The notes under the pieces are model-generated. The model saw only the letters and a program-made list of their open reading frames with translations. It ran no database searches and had not been told where the DNA came from. 64,000 nt of DNA from Chrysomallon squamiferum (taxonomy: Eukaryota > Mollusca > Gastropoda > Neomphalida > Peltospiridae): NCBI GenBank assembly GCA_012295275.1, contig CM022665.1, forward strand, positions 8,379,976 to 8,443,975, written 5' to 3'. A program made the translations under genes and the position numbers. This document shows positions 24,758 through 39,166 of the stretch, one piece after another. Positions within the stretch are counted from its first letter, which is position 1. Each line of letters begins with the position of its first letter.

Positions 24758-25580
24758 AAGGACATTGTCACCACAACAACACTTTCGGATGCCTACTCCT
24801 AGACAATTATATCTTGATTTTTATATATCTTGAAAAATACATCAGCAATGCTGGGTAGTGTAAAGACATCGTGTACTGGCACTACCAAAGGAATGTGAAT
24901 ATTTTAAACCATCAGCTAATCGAGGTAACTAGACTGTGTCCCAGAAAAAACGTTATCGACCCTTGAGTGCAAATAAGTATATTTCAAACGGTTGACTGAA
25001 TGATTGATCGATTAATTGATTCTGGAACAGATGTATCCAAGCAAATGTATTTGTTAAATCTAGGGCAGAGAGTGTTATACCTTGGAATAAATTATAATGT
25101 TTTCCAATATTATACGATATATTCATTCATTATTTCGAAATATTATTTTAAACAGATAAAACTTCAAGATTCTTTCGAAATTTATTACAAGATTAAAGTA
25201 GTTATTAATATTATTAACAAAATTATTATTATTATTTGTTGCTTTTGTTATTTTTTAAATTTATGGGTAATTATTTCTGTAAGTATATCCGCTTGTTTAT
25301 AGGCGGATGTTTCCATAATTGTCCAACTTACTTGAAAGAGATAGAAACGCAAAATTAATTGTTATATGCTTGGCTGCAAATTCTAAAAACAGGTGTGTTT
25401 AGAAAAATAATAACATCTACTACTGTTTCACAAAACTTTATTTCATTTCAGTGCAAAATACGTAACGAAGAATAGCAGAAATATGAGAATGTAAAAATTT
25501 ACGAAACTGCTTATCACAGATAATATTGTAACAAACCTGCAGGCGAAAAATAAAATAAAAAAAGATAATAATAATAATAA

Positions 25581-25597
25581 TGCTATATATATATATA

Positions 25598-25648
<51 letters not shown>
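25581..25648. repeat. (TA)n plus 43-bp poly(A) tract
   Basis: A TA run (25581-25603) is followed by an almost pure A run (25606-25648). It could be the decayed tail of a retroelement, but no element body is recognisable on its 5' side. Confidence 0.85.
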
Positions 25649-25650
<2 letters not shown>

Positions 25651-27739
25651 AAAAATGAAACAAAGCCCATACAGTAACAAAATGCCCTGTTTGTGAAAGA
25701 AAAGCACGAATTCACAAAAGAAACATTTTGATGAAATGTAAGATTAGTTGTCCATTAATTAAAAATGATCGTATTTTTTGTTAATATTTTCTTAAACAAT
25801 AATATCAAGTAGAACCTAGACAAAAAATCCAGTTGCTTCTTCTTGTTGTTTTCGTTGGAGTTGTTAATCCTACTTAATGCTATTTCAATAAAATGCATTT
25901 TTAAATTTTAGACTTGCAATTGGACCATAACAAATAATTCAGGTGGCGTTTGACTATTTAATGTGTATATATGGTGAAATCACGAACGCAGTAAAAAATA
26001 GTAATAATAACAATAATAATAATAATAATAGTATTTCACGTCATAATTGTTTTAATCTGGACTTTAATAGCTACTACACAGAGAAATCCGAAGATGAGCA
26101 GACAAAACGGTGTCTACTATTTGTTTGAATACCATTGCAATAACTAGTAAAATTAACTAGCTTGTAAAACTAGTTTATTTCCACTAATGCAAAATCATCA
26201 TATAAGCTACTCTGCTAAATACCTATTTTCAAAATGTCCAAGGATGAAATGATCTTGAAAATTAGTAAGCAATATGAACAGAATTAGTATGTGGTAAGCA
26301 CGTAAGTTGGACCCAAGTCTGTTTAAAACATAAACATACACAGTATGCTTTGCAAGCCATGTAAAACAAAGTCTTCTTATATTATTAATAATAATTTGTT
26401 CCAAACTGCAGATCCATATGCTCTTATACAAATCAGTACTGACATGAAAATGTTATTATTAATATCAATAGATCAAACTCGATCTAAATCACATGGCGTA
26501 ATTTCGGACTGGTCGTTTGTTGTCGGTGTGTCCTTTATCAGTCAGTGAAAGGAGATCTTTCTGCAAAGATAAATAATACAGACGATTGTTGTTAACTAAA
26601 ACTAACTGAATATATCTCTGAAAGTAAATCAATATATAATTCGTCTCATGATTGCCACCAAACATACATACTGATACATATAATCATAAATTAAAAGAAA
26701 AAAACGTACATAAAAATATACACATGTACGTACATAACTGAGTAAATCATTGCAAGGCTGCAATGTTTCTCAGTATATGAGGTTTATTATTATTATTATT
26801 GTACAAAGTGACATCTTCAAAATGAGTAGAAACAAAAGCCGCGGTTTACCGTATGGATGTTTTGGATTGCAGCAGCTGAAGTGTACTTTAAAAACTTAAT
26901 CGATAGTGAGAATGCTGTAATCCAAGACAATAATGCAGCTGAAGCTTTAATTCGTTCTAAAGTAGCGAACTTTACCTAATCAAAGCGAAGAGGAACGAGT
27001 AATGTTTTTTTTTTTTTTTTTTTTTTTTTTTCCTTCTGAATGTCATTTCAGTTCATCAGACTTTGAACGCCGATCTCTTGCTGACAGTCACTTTTCTGTG
27101 ATTTAGATAGGACGAAAAACTACGAAATTACATGAATCAGTTTTATACTTTGAATTAAATTAGAGATGGGAAATGTCAAAAAAGAAAGGGGTGGGATGGG
27201 GAAATGGTACTTGTTAATACTAAATTACACATTAGGAATAAAGATAATATATATATATATATCTATATATATCCGTTTTCCGGACACCTTTTAAAAATTT
27301 AAGGAAAGAAAATATTTGTTTACTCAAAAGTACTTTTGAACACAAATCACTGTAGCTTGGACAAGCAGCTGCTATATTATGCATACAGTAAATTTATCGT
27401 GTTTTCGCGATAACTTAATTCCTTCTACTTCGAACCGATCTCGTAACATAAAATGTGATACGTCTAAGCTCGGCTTAACGTGGCATTCGGTGGCCTGGGT
27501 TTGAGCCAAGCACGGCTTAAAGTATCAAAATAATGGATGTCCGTTTCGAATATGACACATTCAGACCCCAAATTAATCGAGCATTAGAATGTTAAGTAAG
27601 AGGATTCAAACTAATTTAATTAAATATTCCAGAAAATAATTATTTTTCAAAATATTTTATGCTTAAAACCGATTTGACATTTAATTAAAATGTATAATTT
27701 ATTTCATATTTACTTTATTTGACACTGAATTATGTTTCT

Positions 27740-27771
<32 letters not shown>

Positions 27772-28525
27772 TAGTTACTAAATGTTTTTATTCTTTTTAT
27801 TTCTTCTTACTAGTACATTTATGCAAGAGTACTGCAATCTGCAGAATTTATACCATCATTATTATGTTTTAATCTCAAAAGAAATACGTTGAAATGTGAG
27901 AGCATATTAAATGTAAGCTTACTTTCATGTTATTATTACGGTATATTATAAAGATCTTTGATATATCCTAGGCGTTCTAAAGGAAGTGCTTACAATAGTA
28001 TTTACATTTAATTTCATATACATCAAATATAAAAATGTTTTTGTCATACCCTTGCATGTGATTACGTCTTGGTTATAAAGCTATTCAGTTATCCACCAAT
28101 CCGAGCCTACACTGATAATAATTTATTCTTCACAATAGAGAAAACTGATTAAAAAGGAATGAGTTAAGAATGGAAACTGTTTTATTTGATGGTGAGAACT
28201 ATTAGGATTATTAAAGTTATAATTTTAAAAATACGTTTCACACAATATCAACTATTTTAATGTAATAACTTCATAACTTCTCATATATGATATTACTGTC
28301 TGTTTTAGTAGAATGGATTATTTGTATTATTCATAAAACGTGTTTTTCGGATCTTGAAGAATCGGAAAATTACATTAATTAATTTCGAGATAGGTTTTTT
28401 ATTGTCGACTATCTGTTTTCTTTATCAGACTTTTGACACAAGCATTTCTTTACAGCCAGGTAATGAATAATCAACGTAGAAAATAAATATGTCTTTTTGA
28501 AGAAAATTCGTTAATTTAATAAACT

Positions 28526-28800
28526 TTAAATAAAAGTTACCTCATCGTCAAATGTCTTTTCTTGGGTGAAAATTCTAGGTTTGTCCTGTTTATTCTCTGG
28601 AGGGAAAACAGCAGATTCTATGACTGTCAGTTTTTTATTACTAGTCACGTCATAACTGTCGTCGTTATCTTCATCATCATTTGCGTCGCTTGATTCGTCG
28701 CTTTTATCTTCTGAGTTAGCGCCATCTTCATCATCATCATCATCGTCATCGCCATTTTTGTCATCATTATCATCAATGTTTGACTCATCGCCATAGCCAA

Positions 28801-28837
<37 letters not shown>

Positions 28838-30268
28838 ATTTTTGCCATTGTCGGCATCATTGTTACTACTGTCATCATCATTATCATCATCGTCATCGTT
28901 GCGGTCACTGTCCTCAACAACTGTATCGACTTTATCGATAAAATTATTATCGGGAACTTCCATGTCGTCATAATAATAGTAGTAATATTCAGGTTTGTTG
29001 TCGGTGCCGTTTTCGGATGTAGTGCCTGAACGCGGATCCATATCGCTGATTTTCTCACTTATGTCAGTGTTTTCTTGTGAATCTTCTGTCGATTCTGATT
29101 CAAGATATTCTTTTTCTTTGGATGCTTGTTCTGATTTCAGATCTCTGTTATTTCCCTTTGTTTTCTTGTCGTTAAAGTTTTGCTTGCTGTATATTTCATC
29201 TTCTGAATTTCCCTAAAAGAGGAGGAAACTAACATTGGTCAAGTGATGATAACAGCCGCCATTTTCATTTTAATGAGAATTTGTTTTGTTAATTTATTTA
29301 AACCGGAGAAGTACCGTTATTCATACATTGTTTACATACTAACCAGAATATTTTTATTTGTTCGTACAAGAAGACAAGCAGAATTAATATTCCATCCAAA
29401 AACACTGAAGTCAATTTTAGTTAATTATTTTTTTAACATTTTTTACCAACAATTTAACTTTTTATTTTTCCTTATTTTATTATACCCTCTCCTGCCAGTT
29501 GTTTTCGACTGGTTCATTGAAAGCCATTATGAGTACTTTTGTGTATATATGAAAATACAAGTAAAAAAGCCCTTCCTGATAATATATTTAATATTAAATA
29601 TATAGATACAATTTCAATTTTTATTTTTTATTTAACCCAACTGTTAACTGCTTGCTTTAATACTTCGATCTTTTATGATATTGTTTCATCCTATTTTGTT
29701 TTCTTCCATGTCTTCAACTCAAGACCTTTGAACTTTTATAGAATACAGGACTAAATAATTCAACTTCTACACTATTTGTTTTAGTGGTATAGGAAAACCT
29801 ACAAGAAGGAAGTATATAGCTTTACCTTAGGCAAGTCTGTCTTGAGATCTGTTTCCCTTTCGTTAGATGGTGTTAGATGAACCGAAGGAATAACGTTGGA
29901 GATGTCATGTGACTGAATTTCAGCGTCAGGAATCTTTTCTTGAACAGAATTGAGATCATCTTGATCTGTTACAAGAGTGTGAAGTTCATATTTGTTTTCT
30001 TCACCTTCAACTGGTTCTGTAATAAAGCCATAACATTTTTAATTCGTAAGAAAAAAGAAGTAAACAGACCCTTTTTTTTATTATTATTATACTATTATTT
30101 TAAAAATTTATTATATATATATTTATATATTTATAATAGTTTTTGTAAAACTTGTGTACTATTTTTTATTACTCTATTATTCACCAAAACTACATATTAT
30201 ATTGTCATATAATATAAATTAAAAACAGCAGTTTACTTCATGACAATAAAGAAATAATATTTTGATCA

Positions 30269-30304
<36 letters not shown>

Positions 30305-33300
30305 TAATAACATAGGGACTACGATGTCGGTGAAATATGTCTAAATGAATCTGTGTCTGTCGCTTAAACTAAGTTTCGTGTATCTTCAAATAATGTTTGT
30401 ACGTCGGTTACTTGGCAAGAAGGTGTGTTAGTTATTCAATCATTCGGTCTGTTTTTTGTTTGTCAGTTAAGTGATTACTTATACAATGGATGTAAATTTC
30501 TCACCAAAACTAAATTTTGGAAAGAAGCCACCTTTTTTCTCGACCCTTTTTGGAATCTGCAAAAAAATAAAATAATAATAATAATCATAATCATAATCAT
30601 CATCATCATCATTTATAAATGGGTTTGAAATATGTCATCTACTTTGATGACATATTTTGCTTTCTCATATATCTTTTTTTTTTTAGTAATTAAGTAGTAA
30701 GATACAAACTGGTTACTGTGATCCATTTGCATTTAGCGAGTTGAGGAGTTTAGAACACAGATAAATATTTGTTTAAGAAAAAAAACGAAACGCAATTCAT
30801 TACACTATACGAACGATGATTTATTGACTGGTAATATTCCTTGTATACCCAACTCCATTTTTATGACTTTTATTCCTTCCTATATTATGTTTTCCACTTT
30901 ACTTTCATCTTGCCTTTCTTTTGGTAAATATTTACTCAAAGGAAACATTTTTCTTCTGATACTGTTTCATACAAGGTCGTTTCAAATATGCATTATTTCT
31001 TTAGACTATTGTTTAGAAAAGAGATGATTTTATTTTACTACCTGTTGTAACTGTGGACTTGGTCTCTCGAATGGTCTCGGAACATCCTCTGTTTTTACAC
31101 TTTGACTAGTTGAGCCTGTTTCCACTTCGTCAGAGTTACTCGCAAGCGGAGAATTTAAAAGTTTCTCGCTTTCCCCTATAATAAATATTGATAAAAAGTT
31201 TTAACAATTTTCACTTGACATAGTGTTTACATGAACCAAAGGAATAACGTTGGAGGTGTCATGTGACTGAATTTGATTAATAATAATTATTATTTCTATA
31301 TAAAAACTATCTTGGTAATTAAATTTATTTGTTTCATTTTTGAAAACGTCTGTAAAATTTTACATACTTTCAATCATATCTTGGACAATTTCAGGATGTT
31401 TCTTCAGTTTGATGAAGAAATATTTCAGAACCTCCTTGATATCCTGGCTAACGGCATTGTCGTCTGCAACGTTCTCGTTTTCATTCTGTTTCTCACTTTT
31501 GCTTGATCTGGATTTTAGTGCATTGTTTACGGTATCTTCCTCTTGTAACTGTTGTTCCAAATCAGGCCCTGCTTTCTGCAGATAAAATAATTATATTTCA
31601 TTATAGAAGTTTATTCCAGCTGAGATTCAGCATGTGGTATGAAACTAGTTAAAGAATGCAGGAATTAGGATAGCTCATAACAGGGTTTTGTCAACTGTCA
31701 TCTGCTATTATCTTTATTATCATCATCATCGTCATAGTGATTGTCGTTGTTTTGCAGTTATTACTATAATTATCAATATTATATTGATTATCTTTGTATT
31801 ATGGATCTACGTTTTCCATTATGATTTTAATCAACGTTTCAAAAAATAATCTCAAGTCAACAAATGTTATTTCCTGTTGATAAGGATCCCACTTGTGTGT
31901 AAAACAGATTTATTGCACAGCCTGTCAGATAAAAACAGAGCTATTAATGGCACTATAAATTACTGAGACTTGCTTGTTTTATTCATATAACCATAGAAAA
32001 TAATTAGAAGTCTCAAATCTCAGTCGCTGATGAAATAATTAATGAGAACATATATCTAAAATACGTTCCGCGGATTCATCTTAAGGTTTCTATTTAAATC
32101 CACGTGACAGTTTAATGCAAGAACGAATACTTGTTGGTTTTTTTGTTTTTTTATTGACCATCATCTCTATTAGCGGTTATGAAGTGAACTAAAAATAAAC
32201 TGTTGCAATAGTTTCGTTATTGCTATTGCTGTTGTTGTGTTACTTTTGTTGTTCTCGATGATGATGTTTTGATTCATATATGGAAATGAAATCATCTTGA
32301 AAATTAACAAAAAAACAACTTAAAGAGACATGCGCACTCATGTTGAAAATTAAGAAATACTGAGACATGCACACGTACATTCATCACACAAGTCAGGCTA
32401 ATTTAATAATGTCCCTAGGCGACTTTCATTTTGTCTGATAGAGTGAGTCCATTTACGCGTTCTTTCTATGATGATGCATAGAGCTAGAAAACAAAAAACC
32501 GGATTATATATTATCTGACAATATTTAATAACATCAACAATATGGGTTCTGGTTAAGGCAGCAAAGGGCAAAGTGAAGTTAGTTCGCTTCTTGCCACATA
32601 CTGCGAGTATTTATAATTACCTTCTGATGAAAATTATTAACCAGACGAAGTGACATAATAGTAATACGTCAGTCAGGAATTTTACAAAAACACAGACTCA
32701 CTACTTTAAAAAAGCGAAATCGGTTCTGTGAACTGTGATGATGAACATAATAAACAGAGTTGTTCAGGTGTAAAACTTTGAAGAAATAATAATTTGAGTT
32801 TAGATGAGTTTTAATGACTTCCACATCGAACGATTAGAGAATTAAATGAAATAACTGCGATAGTTTCTGTAAGGCACCAGAACCAATAATTTCCCGACAG
32901 TTTTTATTAATTTATTTATATATTTTTTTTTAAATTTATTTTTCTTTTCTCCTTCAGGTAAGTTGTTTCGTTGCCTTATTGTCTTATTTTTGATTATTCT
33001 TCTTATTTTGCTTCTTTTCTTTTTGTCTTTTTTTTAATTTTATTTTTAATTTCAGTTTTTATTTCAAAAATTAGAAAAACAAATTACAACAAATTATCTG
33101 TTTTATCAGTCATCCACGTTCAAATTACGCATTTGTTTATTCTTTTCTTTTCTTTTCTTTCTTCCTTTTAATACTTCGTTTACAAAGATTACTGTGTGAT
33201 ACTGCAACATTCACTCAGTTGAGTCACCATCTCATTACCTAATATTATAACATGAAAAACAGAAGGAAAAAAAATCAATATATGACCAACAAATAGTTAT

Positions 33301-34011
33301 AGTCTCGGGTATACGGGTAATATGAATGTGACCTGTTTGCAGAAGTCAGTCATTAATATTACGTAAATGCTGTAAATACAGTCTATCTCTCTATTAGAAG
33401 GTCATAACAAACCGAACACAGGTCTAATTACTTTTCGACATTTAAGAACTCCGAAAATTTATTATGGAAATTTCTAGATATTAGAAACGAGAATTCGAGA
33501 ACTAGCGGAAATGATCGACCGCGAAAATGCCAGATTTGTCATCCACGAAATGGGAATAAATCATTTGAAAAATTATCTTTCTTTGAACATTTATTGTGTC
33601 ATTACAGAATCCATAACAGTCATAACGAAAACCCCCAGGACATTGTCCTTGTCAAGGTGAACAACGCTGTTCTCTCTCCCACTGTGTAAATTCTTTGTCG
33701 TCCTTTTCTTCTTTTCTTTTTTCTTTTTGGTTTTATTTTGATATCCTTAATGTGTTACTGTTTGTGCTTTAAATCCATAAAAATCAATATTAGTTGCTAT
33801 TCCCTGTTGCAGATACTTAAAACAGTTTCTTGATGGCCTTTTTAGGTCCATTATTTAACAGTCACGGCGTCAATATAAATGTAAATCAGATACCAGATAC
33901 ATGTATGAGAAAAAAAAATATTTAAAAAGGAATTAGAAAAAGAAAAATAACCCAGGAAAATATTTAAATAAAACCTCTCCTTCCTGTAACTTCATATGCC
34001 ACTAAAATGTT

Positions 34012-34053
<42 letters not shown>

Positions 34054-34357
34054 AATTCACCTGGGGACGTGTCAGTAGAATCTGCGACGGCTGGCCATTT
34101 AAAAGAATAAATAATTGTATTTTGTGATCAAAGATATTTGTATTTCAGTCTGTTTATTTTCCCTAGGGTCTGATGTTGTACTGCATAGCGGAGTACAGAG
34201 AAGAAAATGTTAAAGAATACTCTTAAAACGACAATTACTCCACCATTTAAAAAAAACAAAAAAACAATTAAAACAAAAAAGTTATTTAAAAAAATAAAAG
34301 TATTAATTAATTTCTTCTTCTTCTTCTTCTCTTCTTCTTCTTCTTCTTCTTCTTCTT

Positions 34358-34388
<31 letters not shown>

Positions 34389-36757
34389 TTATTATTATTA
34401 TTATTTACTTTATTCCTTTATTTATTTTCTTATTTTTTTATTTGTTTTAAGTATTTGTTTTTTATTATTGAAATTTATTTAAATTTAGACAGACTAATTC
34501 TAAAATATAAAAAATAATAGTAAATTTATAAACTGTTTTTGATGTCACTCTGATTAAAATGACTATAGCAAAAATGCCATGCAATGGAAAAACCTTTTCA
34601 CATTTTCGCTAAAATTAAGATATGAACAGTTTCGGAGTTAGCGAGTTTTGCTCAAGTTAACGATGACCCTAAATACTCTTAGATTAAACAAAGTATATAT
34701 TTTGCAACAGGTATCGTGTGAGAAATATCTGACGTGTTTTGTACATAATTACATGTATTATTCTATGGTCTGTCAAAATGTATATTTGCAGTATCTGAAA
34801 CGGTACTGCAAATGTGAACGAGAAGCACACGTTTTTGAAGAATTTTATCATACTACACTGGTTCCCTTTAAGTTAATACTCACATTGTCTTGGATTAGTT
34901 TGTGTGTTGTTGCTTCCTTGGTAGGGGCTGATTTTCCTGAAATAATAATAATAATAATAATAAAAGTTCAGATTTCATAACTGTCTGTCCACCTGTACAT
35001 AAGAATGCATATATGTATGTATTTAAATATATAATTATGTAGTTACGTAATTATGTAGTTATGGTTACCATCCGAGGTTTACCTGTTGTTAGCACAGTCT
35101 GAATATTGTGATAATAAGTAATTTTTTGAATTCATAGTGAGAGTCATTAAATCATTAAACACAAATCCATTATGTTCATATATTATTACGATAACATATG
35201 CTTCCAGAGATTCTGGACAAGAACATCTACGCTAGTGAAACAAGGGAGATTCGTATTGTTTGCTTTTGATTTTGCATCATAGACACCAGTATGAATAGCA
35301 ATGGAATAGTAAGTACTGTTGATAACAGTCGCAGACTGCGTTATAAAGGATATGTGTTAATTTAATTTTTGTTTTAAGAAAGATGTAATTAAATTTTAAT
35401 ATTTAATTAAAACCTCTGACTATTCCACCATCAGTTTGTGGTAACATGCAAGACCAAGACACATACAAAAAAATAAAATAAAATAAAATAAACATTCAAA
35501 ATTAAAATTAAAATTAATTTTGTAATACTTGAAAAACTGAAAGAATGGCTATTTTTATTCTTAAGAAAGTGAAAAAGTCAATATTCATTTTCTAAATACT
35601 ACTTTGCTTTCGAAGAGGAAGTTTTAAATGTCAGAGATTCATTTTTGTTTCAGGACCACATGGGGAGACTTCTAAATTGATTATAGGTTTTTTTTTTTTT
35701 TCCAAGTTATTAATTAACAGAGAATCCGCACCTGATGACAACGAATGTGATTTTATTTCTCTGACAAGCAATAACCTTACTGTTTTTGCCTTCTTAATTT
35801 GGTGAGCAGGTTTAAAGACTCCACAAGTACGCTAATAAAAATATTTTATCTTGTTTTTCAGTTACACAGGAAATATGGAAGTATGAAATACGAAAGGAGA
35901 TAAAAAGATAATAGTAACTAGAAAGATATGTAATCTTAATTTTAAAGAATGTACATTAATAAATAAAAAATATAATAATAATAATAAGATGATGATGATG
36001 ATGAAAAAGAAGGAAAAGAAAATAACATTATTTGGATACTTTAAAAAAAAATTAAATATGCAAAAAATAATAATGAATCTATTAACTTATAACATCATTC
36101 AGAGAATGGATAATTAACTTTCAGATTATAGTTACAAATACACGTTGTCCAGGATCCTGAGCTCTGTACCAAAGATACTGTTTTGATATAAGAACGATAG
36201 GAAAGGACAATTGTCTGGGGAAAAAAAAAAAAAAAACCAGCCCTTCATGTGGCGACAGCGGGTTTCCTCTCTTTTTATCAGTATAGTAATTTACAGTATG
36301 CGTAATATAAGATATCTTTAGATTAAAATGTGTTGAGTGTGTCCTAATGTAAAACATTTTTTTTTTCCTTCCCTTTCAAAGCTGCAAATGTACTCTTGAT
36401 TAAATGCATAATGGTTTCTTTACCTTAAGAGAGGAAATTTGAGATTAAATAAGCACGCTTTATTTATCTCTTCACAGATGAATTATTTTTAACATTTGAT
36501 TTGTCGTTCTTAAAATAAGAAAATTACTTCCATAGTAAAATCGGAAAGTCAAAAGTCTGAAAGATTACAATACATTTGATTGAAATACGAAATTCAAAAG
36601 AAATTTATTTTGTTGTGAAAGAGAGACAGACAAAGACATGTTCAATAATCAGTTGCGTATCTAGAAGGGGAGTTAGGAAGCAACCGCTGTCCCTGAGCAC
36701 GTTTTTCAAATGTGGCGCCTTTTTAACAATCTTTAAAATCTTTAGTTCACTTGTATT

Positions 36758-36790
<33 letters not shown>

Positions 36791-38634
36791 TGAAGAACTT
36801 TCTGGACGTACTACTTTATTCGATCTACTAAAAGATAGTAGGCTACTGAGGTGGAACCTGGCTATGTCCCTGACAATTATTAATTATAATCACTAAAAAT
36901 ACACAGTACAAGACCTCCTAGTACAGTTCAGAAAATACTGAATCAGTTTTGTAAATATTCATGAATATTTTATTTAATATCCACAATGTAGTAAGCAGAA
37001 AATAACAAAAACAAAATCACAAACAATAAAATGATCTATCTGAACAAATGTTGCTACAAGTAGCTTATCGTTAAAAAAAAAAAAAAAAAAATATTCTTTT
37101 CTCTTCGTTTTTTTAGTTTTTTTTTTTTTTTTTTTCACTTTTTTCACGATAAAATTATTACTTACATACAAAAGTATCTTACAATCAGAATATTAAACCG
37201 GAAACTGTCACTATTATTTCTGTAGCTTTCTTATTACTGTCTGTATTGTTATTGTTACTGTTACTTTAAATGTGTTGTTATTATTATCATATTTAATAGT
37301 AGTAGAAGTAGTGGTAGTAGTAGTAGTAGTGGTGGTGGTGGTGGTGGTAGTAATAGTATTGAATTTTTGATAGTATTATAATCATCATCGTCGTCACCAT
37401 CATCGTCATCATTATTACATCATATTTACAAAATAATAATAGGAACTGTTGGAAATCGTACTTTCACCTTTCATTCCTAATATTAATCAATTGTAGACTT
37501 GATGGATAGTTTTCTGTCACTGACAGATACTTCTATTCCAGTTAAAACGAGATAGACTGTTAATACGTTACACTCGACATCCATTGATGGTCTGTTTTCT
37601 GCTTCAGGTCAGACGTTATGGATTGATTTGTGATACTATTCAATCATAGCTGATATTACACAGTCATTTTATCCCCCCCCCTCTTTCTTCTTTCTTTTTT
37701 TCTTTTTCTTTTTTTACATGACACCAGAATCTGCCAAAAACCTTCCTGTTTTGTATAGGTGTTTTGTGTGTGTGTGCCTGTGTGTTCTGATTTTGGATTT
37801 GGGAGTTTTCTGTGTGAAGAAAATTGACCTAAAACCTATTTTTTAAATTATTATTTGTTTTTTTTGTTATTTGTAGTGGTGATTAGTTTAATTTTCTACT
37901 GTCAGTGTTACTGCTATCGTATGGTTGTTGTTCCACCTTACATTAAAATATAAGAAATACATAATTTCTAATAGGTAAGTACTGCTCAGTTATAGATAAA
38001 AATAAATTCTGGTATTCACGACATAGTATTAAAATATATATTGCACATCATAACAGGAAATGTCCCCTGGGAAATTAATTTCAGAAACGCAATGTATTTT
38101 TTATTAGATTGATTCTTTAAAATGATAATAATAATAAACACTAAAATGTCATTCTCTTACTAATATGATTATTTTTCTTTGTATTGTTGCTTTAGTAGGT
38201 TTATTTATCTTTTTCTCAGGACTTTTTTTTTTAGTTATCGTTTAGCTAAAATTAACGACAAATTATTTTTTTATTATTACTGCTCCACTATATGCGCGCG
38301 CGCGGGTGTTTATCTTGAGTATGTATGAGTGTATGTGTGTGTGTGGCGTGTGCGTTTCAGATGTGTGTGTGTGTGTGTGTGTTATTCAGTATATTCTATC
38401 TACATTTAGTATTTTGTTTTGTAATATAATTATACTGATGAAGACTGTAAGAAATTTCCTCATAGAGCACACGTCTAAGTTTCGTCCAGCATCCGTTAAA
38501 AACGACAATTTAACAGTTGGATACTTGTCAGTAATTTGATTTCTCCCCAAGAGTTTTCTAAATTATGTCTTAAATGAAGCCATTTTTCTAGATATCTTCA
38601 GCAAAATGAATTTTCTAACAAACGAAGTACAAAA

Positions 38635-38726
<92 letters not shown>

Positions 38727-39022
38727 GTAGATCCATTTATATAAAGTTAAAGAAATATTATCGTGTTTTCACTGGTTTGGAATAGTGCGTGGGACAAGTA
38801 TTTAGTGTTTTGTTTGTTTTTTATTTTTTTTTCAATTAAGAAAGTGGTTTTAAATTATACATCTGTCACAATATTTAATAATCAGTTTTCACTTCAAAGT
38901 GTTAATGAAAAACTCCCAATGTTTGTTGATAAGGTGTTAATCACAAGAAGAGAAACAATGACTATAATTAAAAAACAATATCATTCTGTGGAAGATACCA
39001 GTTCCCCTGCAAATTACTTCGA

Positions 39023-39065
<43 letters not shown>

Positions 39066-39131
39066 TTTTTTTAATCCGGATAAAATTAATTCCTTAAATC
39101 ATTAATGAATTTAAAACTAATAAAATTTTAA

Positions 39132-39166
<35 letters not shown>

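Larger units (their letters stand above)
22601..28525. other. Gene-poor region between LCA5 and the acidic-protein gene
   Basis: About 5.9 kb without a convincing exon on either strand. It contains (AAT)n at 22936-22981, (AAAT)n at 23549-23584, poly(A) at 24373-24399 and 25606-25648, poly(T) at 27005-27031 and the compound repeats listed separately. A minus-strand AATAAA near 28397 could end the acidic-protein transcript. A short GC-richer patch at about 27440-27530 has repeated CGGCTTAA words. Confidence 0.5.

Noticed and set aside
25606-25648. Poly(A) tail of a LINE or processed pseudogene
   Set aside because: No coding remnant or target-site duplication is visible beside it.
27490-27515. 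tRNA gene at the GGTTTGAGCC box
   Set aside because: No acceptor stem, A-box or cloverleaf could be built around it.
28645-29058. Met/Thr-rich frame overlapping the acidic exon
   Set aside because: It is the shifted reading of the GAT/GAC repeat; the Asp frame joins upstream exons in phase and this one does not.
34207-34482. Poly-Ser/poly-Tyr open frame
   Set aside because: It is a translation of the (TTC)n-(TTA)n repeat.
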